This document shows, in pieces, positions 8,992 through 17,923 of a stretch of 64,000 bases of DNA (positions are counted from its first letter, which is position 1; each line of letters starts with the position of its first letter). The notes below the pieces were generated by a model. The model made no database searches. It saw only the letters and a list, made by a program, of their open reading frames with translations, and was not told the DNA's origin. The stretch lies in NCBI RefSeq assembly GCF_009380215.1, contig NZ_WHUG01000015.1, positions 62,001 through 126,000 of the forward strand. The letters are read 5' to 3'. A program made the position numbers and the translations under genes. This stretch comes from Rugamonas aquatica. GTDB taxonomy: Bacteria; Pseudomonadota; Gammaproteobacteria; Burkholderiales; Burkholderiaceae_D.

Positions 8992-9720
8992 TTAATGCCC
9001 CTGACCTCCGCCGAGGTAGGCGGCGATCACTTTCGGGTCGGTTTTGAGGCTTTCTGCGGGCCCGTGGACTGATATCGTGCCATTTTCCAGCACGTAGCCG
9101 TAGTCCGCCACGTTCAGCGCGGCGGCGGCGAACTGCTCCACCAGCAGCATCGTCACGCCCTCCGATTTCAGGCGCGATATGATCTTGAACACTTCTTCGA
9201 CCAGTATCGGCGCCAGGCCCATCGACGGTTCGTCCAGCAGTATCACCTCCGGATTGAGCATGACGGCGCGCGCCATCGCCAGCATCTGCTGCTCGCCGCC
9301 GGACAGGGTGCCGGCCAACTGGGTCTGGCGCTCCTTCAGGCGCGGGAACAGTTCCAGCGCCTTTTCCAGGTCGTGCTTGATGTCGCCCCTGGGCCGCGCC
9401 CGCGTGAAGCGCGGGAAGGCGCCCAGCAGCAGGTTGTCGGTCACCGTCATCGAGGCGAACACGCGCCGCCCTTCCGGCGAATGCGCCAGGCCGGCGCGCG
9501 CGATCTTGTGCGAGTCGGCGCCGGTGATGTCCTTGCCGTCCAGCGTGACGGTGCCGCCCTTCGGTTTGAGCATGCCGGAGATGGCGCGCATGGTGGTGGT
9601 CTTGCCGGCGCCGTTGGAGCCGATCAGCGTCACCAGCTTGCCCTTCGGGACATCGAGCGAGATGCCGTGCAGGACTTCGACTTTGCCGTATGACGCTTGC
9701 AGATTGGAGATCGATAGCAT
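8992..9720 (-). CDS. livF: Branched-chain amino acid ABC transporter ATP-binding protein LivF
   Basis: This 242-residue cytoplasmic ATPase powers high-affinity uptake of Leu/Ile/Val. It shows Walker A GSNGAGKTT (about residue 34), the signature LSGGEQQ (about 138), Walker B VILLDEPSMG (about 159) and a C-terminal YLGGGQ tail, as in the LivF family. It is the last gene of the liv operon, 12 nt after the livM-livG fusion, and GAGGA precedes its ATG. No intrinsic terminator follows it, so transcription may read on towards the tpsB promoter. The amino acid specificity cannot be read from sequence; amides or other hydrophobic amino acids are possible. Confidence 0.93.
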   Translation of the reverse strand: MLSISNLQASYGKVEVLHGISLDVPKGKLVTLIGSNGAGKTTTMRAISGMLKPKGGTVTLDGKDITGADSHKIARAGLAHSPEGRRVFASMTVTDNLLLGAFPRFTRARPRGDIKHDLEKALELFPRLKERQTQLAGTLSGGEQQMLAMARAVMLNPEVILLDEPSMGLAPILVEEVFKIISRLKSEGVTMLLVEQFAAAALNVADYGYVLENGTISVHGPAESLKTDPKVIAAYLGGGQGH

Positions 9721-9732
9721 GTGCTGTCCTCG

Positions 9733-11682
9733 TTAATGCGCCGCAGGCGCTTTGGTGCCGCCATGTTCTTCGCCACTGCCGCCCAGATAGGCTTCGATCA
9801 CCTTGGCGTCGCTTTGCACCGCGGCCGGCACGCCTTCGGCGATCTTCTGGCCGAAGTCCAGCACCGTCACCGTGTCGGACAAGGCCATCACCACGTCCAT
9901 GTGGTGCTCGATCAGGATGATGGTGATGCCGTGGTCGCGGATCTTGCGGATGATGGCCATCAGCTCCTTGATGTCGGGCGCGGTCAGGCCGGCCGCCGGT
10001 TCGTCGAGCAGCAGCAGGCGCGGGCTGAGGCCCAGCGCGCGGCCTATCTCCAGCAGGCGCTGTTTGCCGTAAGGGAGATTGCGCGCCTCTTCATCGGCCA
10101 TCGCCGTCAGGCCGACGAACTCCAGGATGCTGGCGGCCCGCTCGCGGGCGGTGCGTTCCTCGCGCTTGTAGCGCGGCGTTTGCAGCATCACATCCAGCAC
10201 ATTCGATTCGAAGGTGTTGTGCAGGCCGACCAGCACGTTCTCGGTGGCCGTCATCTCGCCGAACAGCTGCACGTTCTGGAAGGTGCGCGCCACGCCGCCC
10301 AGCGCGATCTCGGACGGCGTGCGGCCGGAGATCACCGCGCCGGAGAACGATACCTTCCCTGCGGTCGGCTTGTAGATCCCGGTCAGCACGTTCATCATCG
10401 TGCTCTTGCCGGAGCCGTTAGGGCCGATCAATCCGTGCACCGATCCCTGCACCACGTTCAGGTCCACCTGGTTGAGCGCCTTCAGGCCGCCGAACTGCAT
10501 CAGGATCTTGTCGACGCTGAGCAGCGTCTCGCCGGCGTTGCCGCCCTTGGCCCGCGAGAACGGCTCGACGCCGCCGGCCGCCACCGCCTTGGCATGAACG
10601 GCGCCTTTGCCCATAAGGCTGAACAGGAAGCCGACGATGCCGTCTTGCAGATAGTAGACCACGAACAGCGTCATCAAGCCGAACACGGTCAGGCGCCAGT
10701 CGACGATGTTTTCCAGCTTGTACGAGAACGCCGCCATGCCGATGGTGGCGATCAGTGGCACCATCACGCCGCGCAGCGTCGAGCGTTTTTTGGCCAGCAT
10801 GAAGGCCGAGCCGATCACGCCCAGCACGGCGGCGGCGGTGGCGATCTTGCGGAACAGTTCAATGTCGGCCAGGAGGCTGGGCAGCATCACCACGATCAGC
10901 GCGCCGATCAGCGAACCGGAACGCGTCTTGCGCCCGCCCATGATCACCGCCAGCAGGAACAAAATGGTCAGCTCGAAGTTGTAGGTGTTCGGCGAGATGT
11001 ACTCCTCCGAATACGCATACAGGCTGCCGGCCAGGCCCGCGAAGCCGGCGCTGATGATGAAGGCGTAGACCTTGTAGCGGTACACCGAAACGCCCATGCA
11101 GTCGGAGGCGATCGGGCTGTCGCGCAGCGCCTCGAAGGCGCGGCCCAGGTTCGACTTCAGTATCCGGTGCACGACGATCAGCGAGACCACCATCAGCGCC
11201 GCCACCATGTAGTAGTAGCCGACTTCACTGAGCTTCTGGCCGACGATCATCGGCTTGGCGATCTTGATGCCCATCGGGCCTTCGGTCAGGAAGGTCATTT
11301 CGTTAATCAGGATCTGGATGATGGTGCCGAAGGCCAGCGTCACCATCGCCAGGTAAGGACCGGTGACGCGCAGGGCCGGCAATGCGAGGATGGCGCCGAA
11401 CACCGCGGCGCCGGCCACGCTGGCCGGTATCGCGATCCAGAACGGCGCGCCCAGCTTGAACACCATCACGCCGGTGGCATACGAGCCGATGCCGAACAGG
11501 CCCGCGTGGCCCAGCGACACCTGCCCCGTGTAGCCGACCACGATGTCCAGCCCGAACAGCAGGATCGCGTAGATCAGGATCGTTTCAAACAAATGGATAT
11601 AGTACGGATTGGGGATCAGCACCGGATACAGCACCAGCACCGCCAGCCCCACTATGCTCGCCGCGACGATTTTCTTATTCAT
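9733..11682 (-). CDS. Fused branched-chain amino acid permease/ATPase (LivM-LivG)
   Basis: This single 649-residue chain combines two subunits that are separate in E. coli. Residues about 1-355 are LivM-type permease with multiple membrane spans and the conserved GYTGQVSLGHA segment. A linker spans about 356-385. Residues about 386-640 are LivG-type ATPase with Walker A GPNGSGKST, the signature PYGKQRLLEIGRAL and Walker B LLLLDEPAAGLT. No stop or frameshift separates the halves, and fusions of this kind are known in Burkholderiales. It lies 3 nt after livH. With LivH and LivF it should form the inner-membrane channel and motor for the LivK-bound ligand. Confidence 0.92.
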   Translation of the reverse strand: MNKKIVAASIVGLAVLVLYPVLIPNPYYIHLFETILIYAILLFGLDIVVGYTGQVSLGHAGLFGIGSYATGVMVFKLGAPFWIAIPASVAGAAVFGAILALPALRVTGPYLAMVTLAFGTIIQILINEMTFLTEGPMGIKIAKPMIVGQKLSEVGYYYMVAALMVVSLIVVHRILKSNLGRAFEALRDSPIASDCMGVSVYRYKVYAFIISAGFAGLAGSLYAYSEEYISPNTYNFELTILFLLAVIMGGRKTRSGSLIGALIVVMLPSLLADIELFRKIATAAAVLGVIGSAFMLAKKRSTLRGVMVPLIATIGMAAFSYKLENIVDWRLTVFGLMTLFVVYYLQDGIVGFLFSLMGKGAVHAKAVAAGGVEPFSRAKGGNAGETLLSVDKILMQFGGLKALNQVDLNVVQGSVHGLIGPNGSGKSTMMNVLTGIYKPTAGKVSFSGAVISGRTPSEIALGGVARTFQNVQLFGEMTATENVLVGLHNTFESNVLDVMLQTPRYKREERTARERAASILEFVGLTAMADEEARNLPYGKQRLLEIGRALGLSPRLLLLDEPAAGLTAPDIKELMAIIRKIRDHGITIILIEHHMDVVMALSDTVTVLDFGQKIAEGVPAAVQSDAKVIEAYLGGSGEEHGGTKAPAAH

Positions 11683-11685
11683 GGG

Positions 11686-12576
11686 TCAGACCTTTTTGAT
11701 GGCGGCTTTGCCGAACAGGCCGGACGGCTTGATCGCCAGCACCAGCAGGAGCAGCAACAATCCCGGTACTTCCTTGTAGCCGGTCGAGATGTAGTAGCCG
11801 GTGGTGGTCTCGGCGATGCCCAGTATCAGGCCGCCGACGATGGCGCCCACGCCCGAGGTCAGGCCGCCGATGATGGCCACCGCGAAGGCCTTCAGGCCCA
11901 GCGAGGCGCCCATCGTGGCGCCGGTCAGCGTCAGAGGCGCCACCAGCACGCCGGCGAATGCCGCCGTGGCCGACGACAGCGCGTACGAAAACGTGATGAC
12001 CATGCGGGTGTTAATGCCCATCAGCCCTGCCGCGTCGCGGTCGTTGGCGGTGGCTACCACAGCCTTGCCGTAGATCGATTTGCGGTTGAAGATCTCCACC
12101 GCCGCCATGATCGACAGCGCGCCGACGATCACCGCCACCTGCATCGGCTGCACGTTAGCGCCCAGCACCTGGAACGGCGTGGAGCTCAGCGGCGACGGGA
12201 AGGTCAGGTCGTCCTTGCCCCAGATATTCTCGGCCACGTTCTTGAAGATGATGGCCAGCGCGATGGTCGACATGATCCAGCCGAATTCGGACTTGATCTT
12301 GATCGCCGGCCGCACGCCTATCCATTCGACGAACATGCCTTGCAGCGCGCCGAACACGATCACCAGGGGGATCATCAGCAGGTAGCTCATGTAAGGGCCG
12401 CCGTGGATGGTGCCGACCAGGCTAAGCCCGACCAGCGCGCCAAGCATCAGCGATTCGCCCTGGCCGAAATTGAGCGTGCCGGAGGTGGCGAAGGTGAGCT
12501 GGTAGCCGAAGGCGATGACGGCGTAGATCATGCCGAGCGCGATGCCGCTGAAGGCCAGTTGCAGGAAGATTTCCAT
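11686..12576 (-). CDS. livH: Branched-chain amino acid ABC transporter permease LivH
   Basis: This inner-membrane permease of about 296 residues belongs to the LivH family. It opens with the typical LQLAFSGIALGMIYAVIAFGYQ-like first span, carries the TLNFGQGE motif and ends with KPSGLFGK. I chose the ATG at 12576, preceded by GGTGGT; a GTG four codons upstream (12588) is an alternative. It is separated from livK by a hairpin followed by a T-run, so it is probably expressed at a lower level than the binding protein. Confidence 0.92.
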   Translation of the reverse strand: MEIFLQLAFSGIALGMIYAVIAFGYQLTFATSGTLNFGQGESLMLGALVGLSLVGTIHGGPYMSYLLMIPLVIVFGALQGMFVEWIGVRPAIKIKSEFGWIMSTIALAIIFKNVAENIWGKDDLTFPSPLSSTPFQVLGANVQPMQVAVIVGALSIMAAVEIFNRKSIYGKAVVATANDRDAAGLMGINTRMVITFSYALSSATAAFAGVLVAPLTLTGATMGASLGLKAFAVAIIGGLTSGVGAIVGGLILGIAETTTGYYISTGYKEVPGLLLLLLVLAIKPSGLFGKAAIKKV

Positions 12577-12601
12577 GATAACCACCACTGTAAGGACGAC
12601 A

Positions 12602-12636
12602 AGAAAAAGGCCAGGCTTGAATCCTCAAGACTGGCC
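12602..12636 (-). terminator. Attenuator-like intrinsic terminator between livK and livH
   Basis: Read on the minus strand, GGCCAGTCTTGA pairs with TCAAGCCTGGCC (one mismatch, 4-nt loop; arms 12625-12636 and 12609-12620). A T-run then follows (complement of 12604-12608). It lies between the livK stop at 12658 and the livH start. Partial termination here would give more binding protein than permease, as in many ABC transporter operons. Confidence 0.75.
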
Positions 12637-12657
12637 AGTAACCAATGCGGCGCGAAC

Positions 12658-13815
12658 TTACTTGGCCGGCACTACTTTGCCGTCCTTGACTTCGCCGAAG
12701 ACGGTGATGTCGGCGGTGATCGCTTCGTGATTGTCTTTGCTGAATGGCTTGCTGTAGGTGGTGACGACGCCGTCGATCTTCTCGTTCAGGCCTTCCAGCG
12801 CGGCCTTGACTTTAGGGCCGTCGGTGGAACCGGCCTGCTTGATGGCGGCCGCCAGCAGGTAGATCGAATCGTAGCCCTGCGCCGCCGACACCGCCGACGG
12901 CATGCGGCCGCCCGGTGGATTGTAGGCTTTGACGTAGGCGTCGATGAAGGCCTTGCGCTTCGGCGTGTTCGGCTCCTGGATGAAGGTCTGCGGCATGCGG
13001 GTGCCATTGCCGTTCTTGCCGGCGTTGTCGATGAAGTTCGCCATCGACAGCGTCCAGCTGCCGATCAGCGGCACTTTCCAGCCCAGTTTTTCCATGCCGT
13101 TGGCGATCTGCGCCAGTTCCGGGCCGATACCGTAGGTCAGCACCACTTCGGCGCCGGCCTGCTTGGCCTTCAGCAGCTGGGCCGTCATGTCGACGTCCTT
13201 CAGGTTGTACTTCTCGGTGGCGACGGCCTTCAGGCCTTTTTTATCCAGCGCCTTTTCCAGATCCTCGCGACCCAGCTGGCCGTAGTTGGTGGAGTCGGCC
13301 AGGATCGCGACCTTCTTGAATTTGCGGTTCTCGACCGCTTCGTGCACGATCATGCCGGACTGGATCTGGTCGTTGGCGGAATTGCGGAAGATGTAGTTTT
13401 CAGGCTGGTCGGCGAACTGCTTGGTGACGATGGAGCCGGTGGCGACGTTGTTCATGACCGGGATCTTGGCTTCCTGGTAGAAGCGCTGCGAGGCCAGGGC
13501 CACGCCGGTGTTGATGTAGCCGACGGTGGCGGTGACTTTCTCTTTGTTGATCAGTTCCTGGGCGATTTGCACGCCGCGTTCGTTCTTGGCTTCGTCGTCG
13601 CGTTCGACCAGCTGGATCTGGCGACCCAGCACGCCGCCCTTGGCGTTGATCTCCGCCACGGCCAGTTTGACGCCGTCGCGCATCGATACGCCCATCGGCG
13701 CGGAACCGCCGGTGAACGGACCGGCGACGCCGATCTTGATGGGGTCTGCCGCCATGGAAGAAGCCGAGAAACCGAGTGCAATGCCTGCTACGAGCAATTT
13801 CAACTTAAAGTTCAT
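12658..13815 (-). CDS. livK: Branched-chain amino acid ABC transporter substrate-binding protein
   Basis: This periplasmic Leu/Ile/Val-type binding protein has about 385 residues. The ATG at 13815 is preceded by AGGAGA and starts a clear signal peptide (MNFKLKLLVAGIALGFSASS, cleavage near SMAADP). The frame is open further upstream but without a ribosome site. The mature part begins DPIKIGVAGPFTGG, characteristic of the type I periplasmic-binding/LivJ family, and includes a RDGVKLAVAEINAKGGVLG segment. It is the first gene of the liv operon and defines ligand specificity, which sequence alone does not settle. Confidence 0.93.
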   Translation of the reverse strand: MNFKLKLLVAGIALGFSASSMAADPIKIGVAGPFTGGSAPMGVSMRDGVKLAVAEINAKGGVLGRQIQLVERDDEAKNERGVQIAQELINKEKVTATVGYINTGVALASQRFYQEAKIPVMNNVATGSIVTKQFADQPENYIFRNSANDQIQSGMIVHEAVENRKFKKVAILADSTNYGQLGREDLEKALDKKGLKAVATEKYNLKDVDMTAQLLKAKQAGAEVVLTYGIGPELAQIANGMEKLGWKVPLIGSWTLSMANFIDNAGKNGNGTRMPQTFIQEPNTPKRKAFIDAYVKAYNPPGGRMPSAVSAAQGYDSIYLLAAAIKQAGSTDGPKVKAALEGLNEKIDGVVTTYSKPFSKDNHEAITADITVFGEVKDGKVVPAK

Positions 13816-13984
13816 CTGTGATCTCCTGTTTACAACGTTTTTTATAGTAGTACCCCATCGATGGGCCATTGTAGGTGAGTAGATCGGCAGCAGCAACACA
13901 TAGATGTGCGGCATCGCAGCAAGCCAAAAATGGCCTGCCGCTTGTAAGCAAGTAGTAAGGAAAGCGTGTGTGCGGCGGGTGGAA
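13816..13984 (-). promoter_or_regulatory. livK upstream region with a 12-bp palindrome
   Basis: This 169-bp gap carries the livK promoter. A perfect palindrome CCCATCGATGGG lies at 13854-13865, about 40 bp before the livK start, next to a TATAAA-like hexamer on the minus strand. I find no good -35 partner. The palindrome is a plausible operator but its regulator is unknown. Confidence 0.4.
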
Positions 13985-14521
13985 TTACATGCCGGAAGTG
14001 CGCTGCGCCAGTGCGCGGTTGGCGAAGCGCATCTGCGTTTCGGACAGCGCTTCGTTGCGGTCGAAGCCCATGGAGCCGTCGCGCAGGCCGATGGCCATCG
14101 CCATCACCGCTTCAGGATACTCCAGATCGGCGGCCTTTTCTATCAAATGGCGCGCGGCCTGCTCGTCGCGCTTGACGCCGTCGCCGCTGAGATACAGGTT
14201 CGCCAGCGCGAACATCGCCGCCGGCATCTGGCGGCTGGCGGCGAACTTCAGCCAGCGCGCCGCGGCCTTGGCATCGCGCGCGACGGCCATGCCGTTCCGG
14301 TACATCATGCCCAGGTAGTAGGCGGCCAGTGGATCGCCGGCCTTGGCGGCGCTGGTGAAGAGCGAGAATGCTTTCGGCAAATCGACGGCTACGCCGGAGC
14401 CGCCGCGCAGGTACAGGCGCGCTTCGTCGACAGGTCCGACCGGTCCGGCCGCAGCAAAGCCCGCGACACCGCCCACCGCAACCAGTACCAGCTTCGCCAG
14501 CATTTTCCGCACTTGCTTCAT
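13985..14521 (-). CDS. Sel1-repeat (TPR-like) periplasmic protein
   Basis: This protein of about 178 residues has a signal peptide (start MKQVRKMLAKLVLVAVGGVAG). Three to four Sel1-like repeats of about 36 residues follow, with patterns such as AAKAGDPLAAYYLGMMYRNG and MFALANLYLSGDGVKRDEQA. Sel1 repeats fold as helical hairpins that bind protein partners. GGAGGG lies 3 nt before the ATG at 14521. An ATG at 14536 overlapping the stop of the upstream gene is the alternative start. It follows the nucleotidase gene with almost no gap and is probably co-transcribed with it. The partner is unknown. Confidence 0.8.
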   Translation of the reverse strand: MKQVRKMLAKLVLVAVGGVAGFAAAGPVGPVDEARLYLRGGSGVAVDLPKAFSLFTSAAKAGDPLAAYYLGMMYRNGMAVARDAKAAARWLKFAASRQMPAAMFALANLYLSGDGVKRDEQAARHLIEKAADLEYPEAVMAMAIGLRDGSMGFDRNEALSETQMRFANRALAQRTSGM

Positions 14522-14532
14522 GCGCCCTCCGT

Positions 14533-16548
14533 TCATTTCGACAAATCGATGGCGTACAGGGCCAAGCCCTTGCCGCCGCCATCATCCGTTTTAATCTGCG
14601 AGACCGACTTCAGGCCGGCCTCCCTTGCCAGGTCCAGCATGTCCGGCGCCGAGTGGAACACCACCGCACCCTTGGTCGCCACCGGCGCGAACCGCCAGCT
14701 GCGCGTGGAGCCGTTGCGCGCGCGGGTGACGTTCTTCTGCTGCTGGATGTAGGCGATCAGCACATCGCGGCTGGCGTCCGGCGAGGCCAGGATGGTCTTG
14801 CTGCCGTCCAGCCCCGGGAACGCCCCGCCGCCGCTGGCGCGGTAGTTATTGGTCGCGACCAGGAATTCCTGCGACGCCGGCAACGCCGCGCCACGATACT
14901 GCAGCGCCGTGATGCGCTGGCCGGCCGGCTTGGTGACGTCGATCTGGTAGCTAACATCGGCGCTGCTGAGCACATCGAAGTTGAAGCCGGGGACCGCCGT
15001 GTTGACCAGCTCCTGCTGCGCGCTGCTGGCCGGATCGATGCGGTTGAAGCGCTCGGCCGCCTTTTCCAGCCAGGCTTTCAGGCCCGCGCCGTCCACCTTC
15101 ACCACGTGCAGCGCGTTCGGGTACAGATACAGGTCGGCGACGTTGTTCAGCGCCAGGCCGCCGGACTTGACGTCCGTGTAGTCGCCCGCGCCGGCGGCGC
15201 CGGCCTTGAACGGCGACGCCATCGACAGCACCGGCAGCGCCGCGTACTGCGGCAGGTTGGCCTTGACGTAGTTCTGCACATAGGCGGTCTGCGCCTGGTT
15301 CACCAGTTGAATGGCGCTGATGTCGCCGACGTCGGCGAAATAGGTCGTCATGCGGAAGTCGCTGCTGCCGACCGGCGTCTTGACGTAGCCGATGGTGGCC
15401 TCGTGCTCGGCCGCGACCAGCGGGGCGACGGCCGGATCGGCGGCGACGTAGCTGCCGTCGGCATTGCGCGTGGCGCGCACTTCGACCGTGGTGCGGCGCT
15501 TGTCAACCACCCAGGCCTTGCCGTCGTACTTCAGGCGCAGGCCGATCACGCCCAGATGCTTGCCCCACAGGTTGGCCATCACGGCCGGCACGCCGAAGAC
15601 GGTGCCTTTGGCCTTGTCCACGTTCGGCAGGCTGAATTCAGGCACCTTGCTGGCCGCATCCGGGAACGGCTGGTGCGCGTGGCCTATCATCATCGCGTCC
15701 ACGCCCGGCACCTGGGCCAGGTAGTAGTTGGCGTTCTCCATCTCCGGCGCATACGGATCGCCATCGAGGCCGCCGTGCGAAATGGCCACCACCAGGTCCG
15801 CGCCCTGGGCGCGCATCTGCGGGATGTACTTCTGCGCCGTCTCGCGCACGCCTTCCGCGTAGACCTTCCCTTCCAGCCAGTGCTTATCCCAGGACATCAC
15901 CACCGTCGGCGCGAAGCCGATGATGCCGACCTTGATCGTGGCCGTCAGCGGCTTGCCATCCGGCCCGGTGGCGCTGATCCGGCGCGTGAGGATGCGGTAT
16001 GGCTCGAACAGCGGCTGCCGGGTCTTGGCGCTATAGATATTCGCCAGCACGATGGGGAAGCTCGGCCCGGCGCAGCGCGGCGCATCGGCGGCCACGCCGT
16101 CCACGTCGAAATGGCTGCCGGTCACCTGGTTCAGATAGGCCAGGCCGAAATTGAATTCGTGGTTGCCGATGCCAGCACCGTCCACGCCCAGCAGATTCAT
16201 GGCCTTGTAGATGGCCAGCGGCTGGCCGCAGGCGACCGGCGCGACCAGCGCCTGGTAGTCGGCCAAGGCCGTGCCCTGGATGGCGTCGCCGTTGTCGAGC
16301 AGCAGATTGTTGGGGAATTCGGTGCGGGCCTGCTTGATTAACGTGGCCGTGCGCTCAAAGCCGATCGACGGATCGGCCTTGAGCTTGTAGTAGTCGTAAC
16401 TGAGGACCGTCGCGTGCAGGTCGGTGGTTTCCAGCAGCGCCAGCGTGGCCTCGGCGCCCACGGGCGTCGGGGTGCCCTGCGGCAGACCGGCACAGCCGAG
16501 CAACAAGGAGGGCAACGCGATGGTGAGGCAGCAGACTGCTGGGCGCAT
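14533..16548 (-). CDS. cpdB: 2',3'-cyclic-nucleotide 2'-phosphodiesterase/3'-nucleotidase lipoprotein (CpdB-like)
   Basis: This 671-residue protein has a lipoprotein signal ending LLLGC (lipobox Cys19). Residues about 35-330 form a calcineurin-like metallophosphoesterase domain with ETTDLHA, LLDNGDAIQG, GNHEFNFG, ISHGGLD and IGHAHQPFP, which supply the two-metal site. Residues about 380-640 are the 5'-nucleotidase C-terminal substrate domain. The family hydrolyses extracellular 2',3'-cyclic nucleotides and 3'-nucleotides to salvage nucleosides and phosphate. E. coli CpdB is soluble and periplasmic, so lipid anchoring is a difference. The next gene starts at its stop codon. Confidence 0.9.
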   Translation of the reverse strand: MRPAVCCLTIALPSLLLGCAGLPQGTPTPVGAEATLALLETTDLHATVLSYDYYKLKADPSIGFERTATLIKQARTEFPNNLLLDNGDAIQGTALADYQALVAPVACGQPLAIYKAMNLLGVDGAGIGNHEFNFGLAYLNQVTGSHFDVDGVAADAPRCAGPSFPIVLANIYSAKTRQPLFEPYRILTRRISATGPDGKPLTATIKVGIIGFAPTVVMSWDKHWLEGKVYAEGVRETAQKYIPQMRAQGADLVVAISHGGLDGDPYAPEMENANYYLAQVPGVDAMMIGHAHQPFPDAASKVPEFSLPNVDKAKGTVFGVPAVMANLWGKHLGVIGLRLKYDGKAWVVDKRRTTVEVRATRNADGSYVAADPAVAPLVAAEHEATIGYVKTPVGSSDFRMTTYFADVGDISAIQLVNQAQTAYVQNYVKANLPQYAALPVLSMASPFKAGAAGAGDYTDVKSGGLALNNVADLYLYPNALHVVKVDGAGLKAWLEKAAERFNRIDPASSAQQELVNTAVPGFNFDVLSSADVSYQIDVTKPAGQRITALQYRGAALPASQEFLVATNNYRASGGGAFPGLDGSKTILASPDASRDVLIAYIQQQKNVTRARNGSTRSWRFAPVATKGAVVFHSAPDMLDLAREAGLKSVSQIKTDDGGGKGLALYAIDLSK

Positions 16549-16818
16549 GAATGAACTATATTTGAGGTTGCGATTTTTTAGGCAACGGAACTATGCGCGA
16601 TATCATACGCAGCGAACTTCCTAGCATCAAGAAACTTAAGCCATAGGCGTCGCATTTTATGCTTTTTGTGGCAAAAATGTCAGCATTACGTTTCAATCGG
16701 GACGCGGTCCGCCCCGCCCGGACGGCCGCCGGCGCGGCCTCGGCTATTTAGCTGCGAGGGAGCGGCCCGGCTAGGGTATAATCGAAGGTTTGATTTCAGC
16801 CTTAGAGAAGAAGAAAAC
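16549..16818 (+). promoter_or_regulatory. prfB upstream region with a TATAAT -10 box
   Basis: The 270-bp divergent gap between the nucleotidase gene and prfB holds a TATAAT at 16777-16782, 36 bp before the prfB ATG. I see no convincing -35 at the right distance. The stretch before it (about 16700-16770) is very GC-rich. No other gene is visible here. Confidence 0.5.
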
Positions 16819-17923
16819 ATGGAAGCCGAACGCATCAACGCCCTCTCCGCCCTGCTCGCCGATCTGACCTCGCGCGAAGCCGAACTACGGAGGTATCTTT
16901 GACTTCGATAAAAAGTCAGAGAAACTCGAACAAGTAAACGAAGAACTGGAAGACCCGACGGTCTGGAACGACCCGAAAAAGGCCCAGGATCTCGGCAAGG
17001 AAAAGAAATCGCTCGAAGCCATCGTCTTCGCGCTGACCAAGGCCGACACCGACCTGAAGGACATGGGCGACCTGTTCGCCATGGCCAAGGAAGAAGGCGA
17101 CGACGACACGCTGGAAGCGCTGATCGTCGACGCCGAGGACGTGCGCCTGGTCATCGAAGGCATGGAGTTCCGCCGGATGTTCAACAATCCGATGGACCCG
17201 AACAACTGCTTCATCGACATCCAGGCCGGCGCCGGCGGCACCGAGGCCCAGGACTGGGCGTCCATGCTGCTGCGCCAGTACCTGCGCTACGCGGAACGCA
17301 AGGGCTTCAAGGTTGAAGTCATGGAGCAGTCCGACGGCGAGGTGGCCGGCATCAAGACCGCCACCATCAAGGTCGAAGGCGACTACGCCTACGGCTATCT
17401 GCGCACCGAAACCGGCGTCCACCGCCTGGTGCGCAAGTCGCCGTTCGACTCGGCCAACGGCCGCCATACCTCGTTCACTTCGCTGTTCGTGTACCCGGAA
17501 GTGGATGACTCGATCGACATCGAGATCAATCCGGCCGACCTGCGCATCGATACCTACCGCGCATCGGGCGCCGGTGGTCAGCACATTAACAAAACCGACT
17601 CCGCAGTGCGTCTGACGCACGGCCCGTCCGGCATCGTGGTTCAGTGCCAGAACGACCGCTCGCAGCACCGCAACAAGGCCGAGGCGATGGAAATGCTGAA
17701 GGCCAAGCTGTACGAGATGGAACTGCGCAAGCGCATGAGCGAGCAGCAGAAACTGGAAGACTCCAAGACCGACGTCGGCTGGGGCCATCAGATCCGCTCC
17801 TATGTGCTGGACCAGTCCCGCATCAAGGACTTGCGCACCAACTTCGAGACCGGCAACACCAAGGGCGTGCTGGACGGCGACCTGGACGACTTCATCTCGG
17901 CATCGCTGAAGCAAGGCGTCTGA
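16819..17923 (+). CDS. prfB: Peptide chain release factor 2, with programmed +1 frameshift
   Basis: RF2 ends translation at UGA and UAA. The zero frame runs ATG (16819) to CTT (16897-16899) and meets an in-frame TGA at 16900-16902. Translation continues in the +1 frame from GAC (16901), giving 27 + 340 = 367 residues, close to E. coli RF2. The shift site is the classic AGG TAT CTT TGA C, with an AGG-containing internal Shine-Dalgarno upstream (CGGAGG). The SPF codon-recognition motif (RKSPFDS) and the catalytic GGQ (GAGGQHINKTDSAV) are intact. The autoregulatory logic is that low RF2 increases frameshifting. The downstream gene overlaps its stop. Confidence 0.96.
16886..16903 (+). promoter_or_regulatory. 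RF2 programmed +1 frameshift signal
   Basis: CGGAGGTATCTTTGAC contains the internal Shine-Dalgarno (GGAGG), the CTT slip codon and the weak UGA stop followed by C. This is the conserved bacterial arrangement for RF2 autoregulation. Confidence 0.95.

Noticed and set aside
9721..13821. A 1366-codon plus-strand frame opposite the liv operon
   Set aside because: It is His/Arg/Asp/Gln-rich nonsense covering four well-recognised minus-strand transporter genes.
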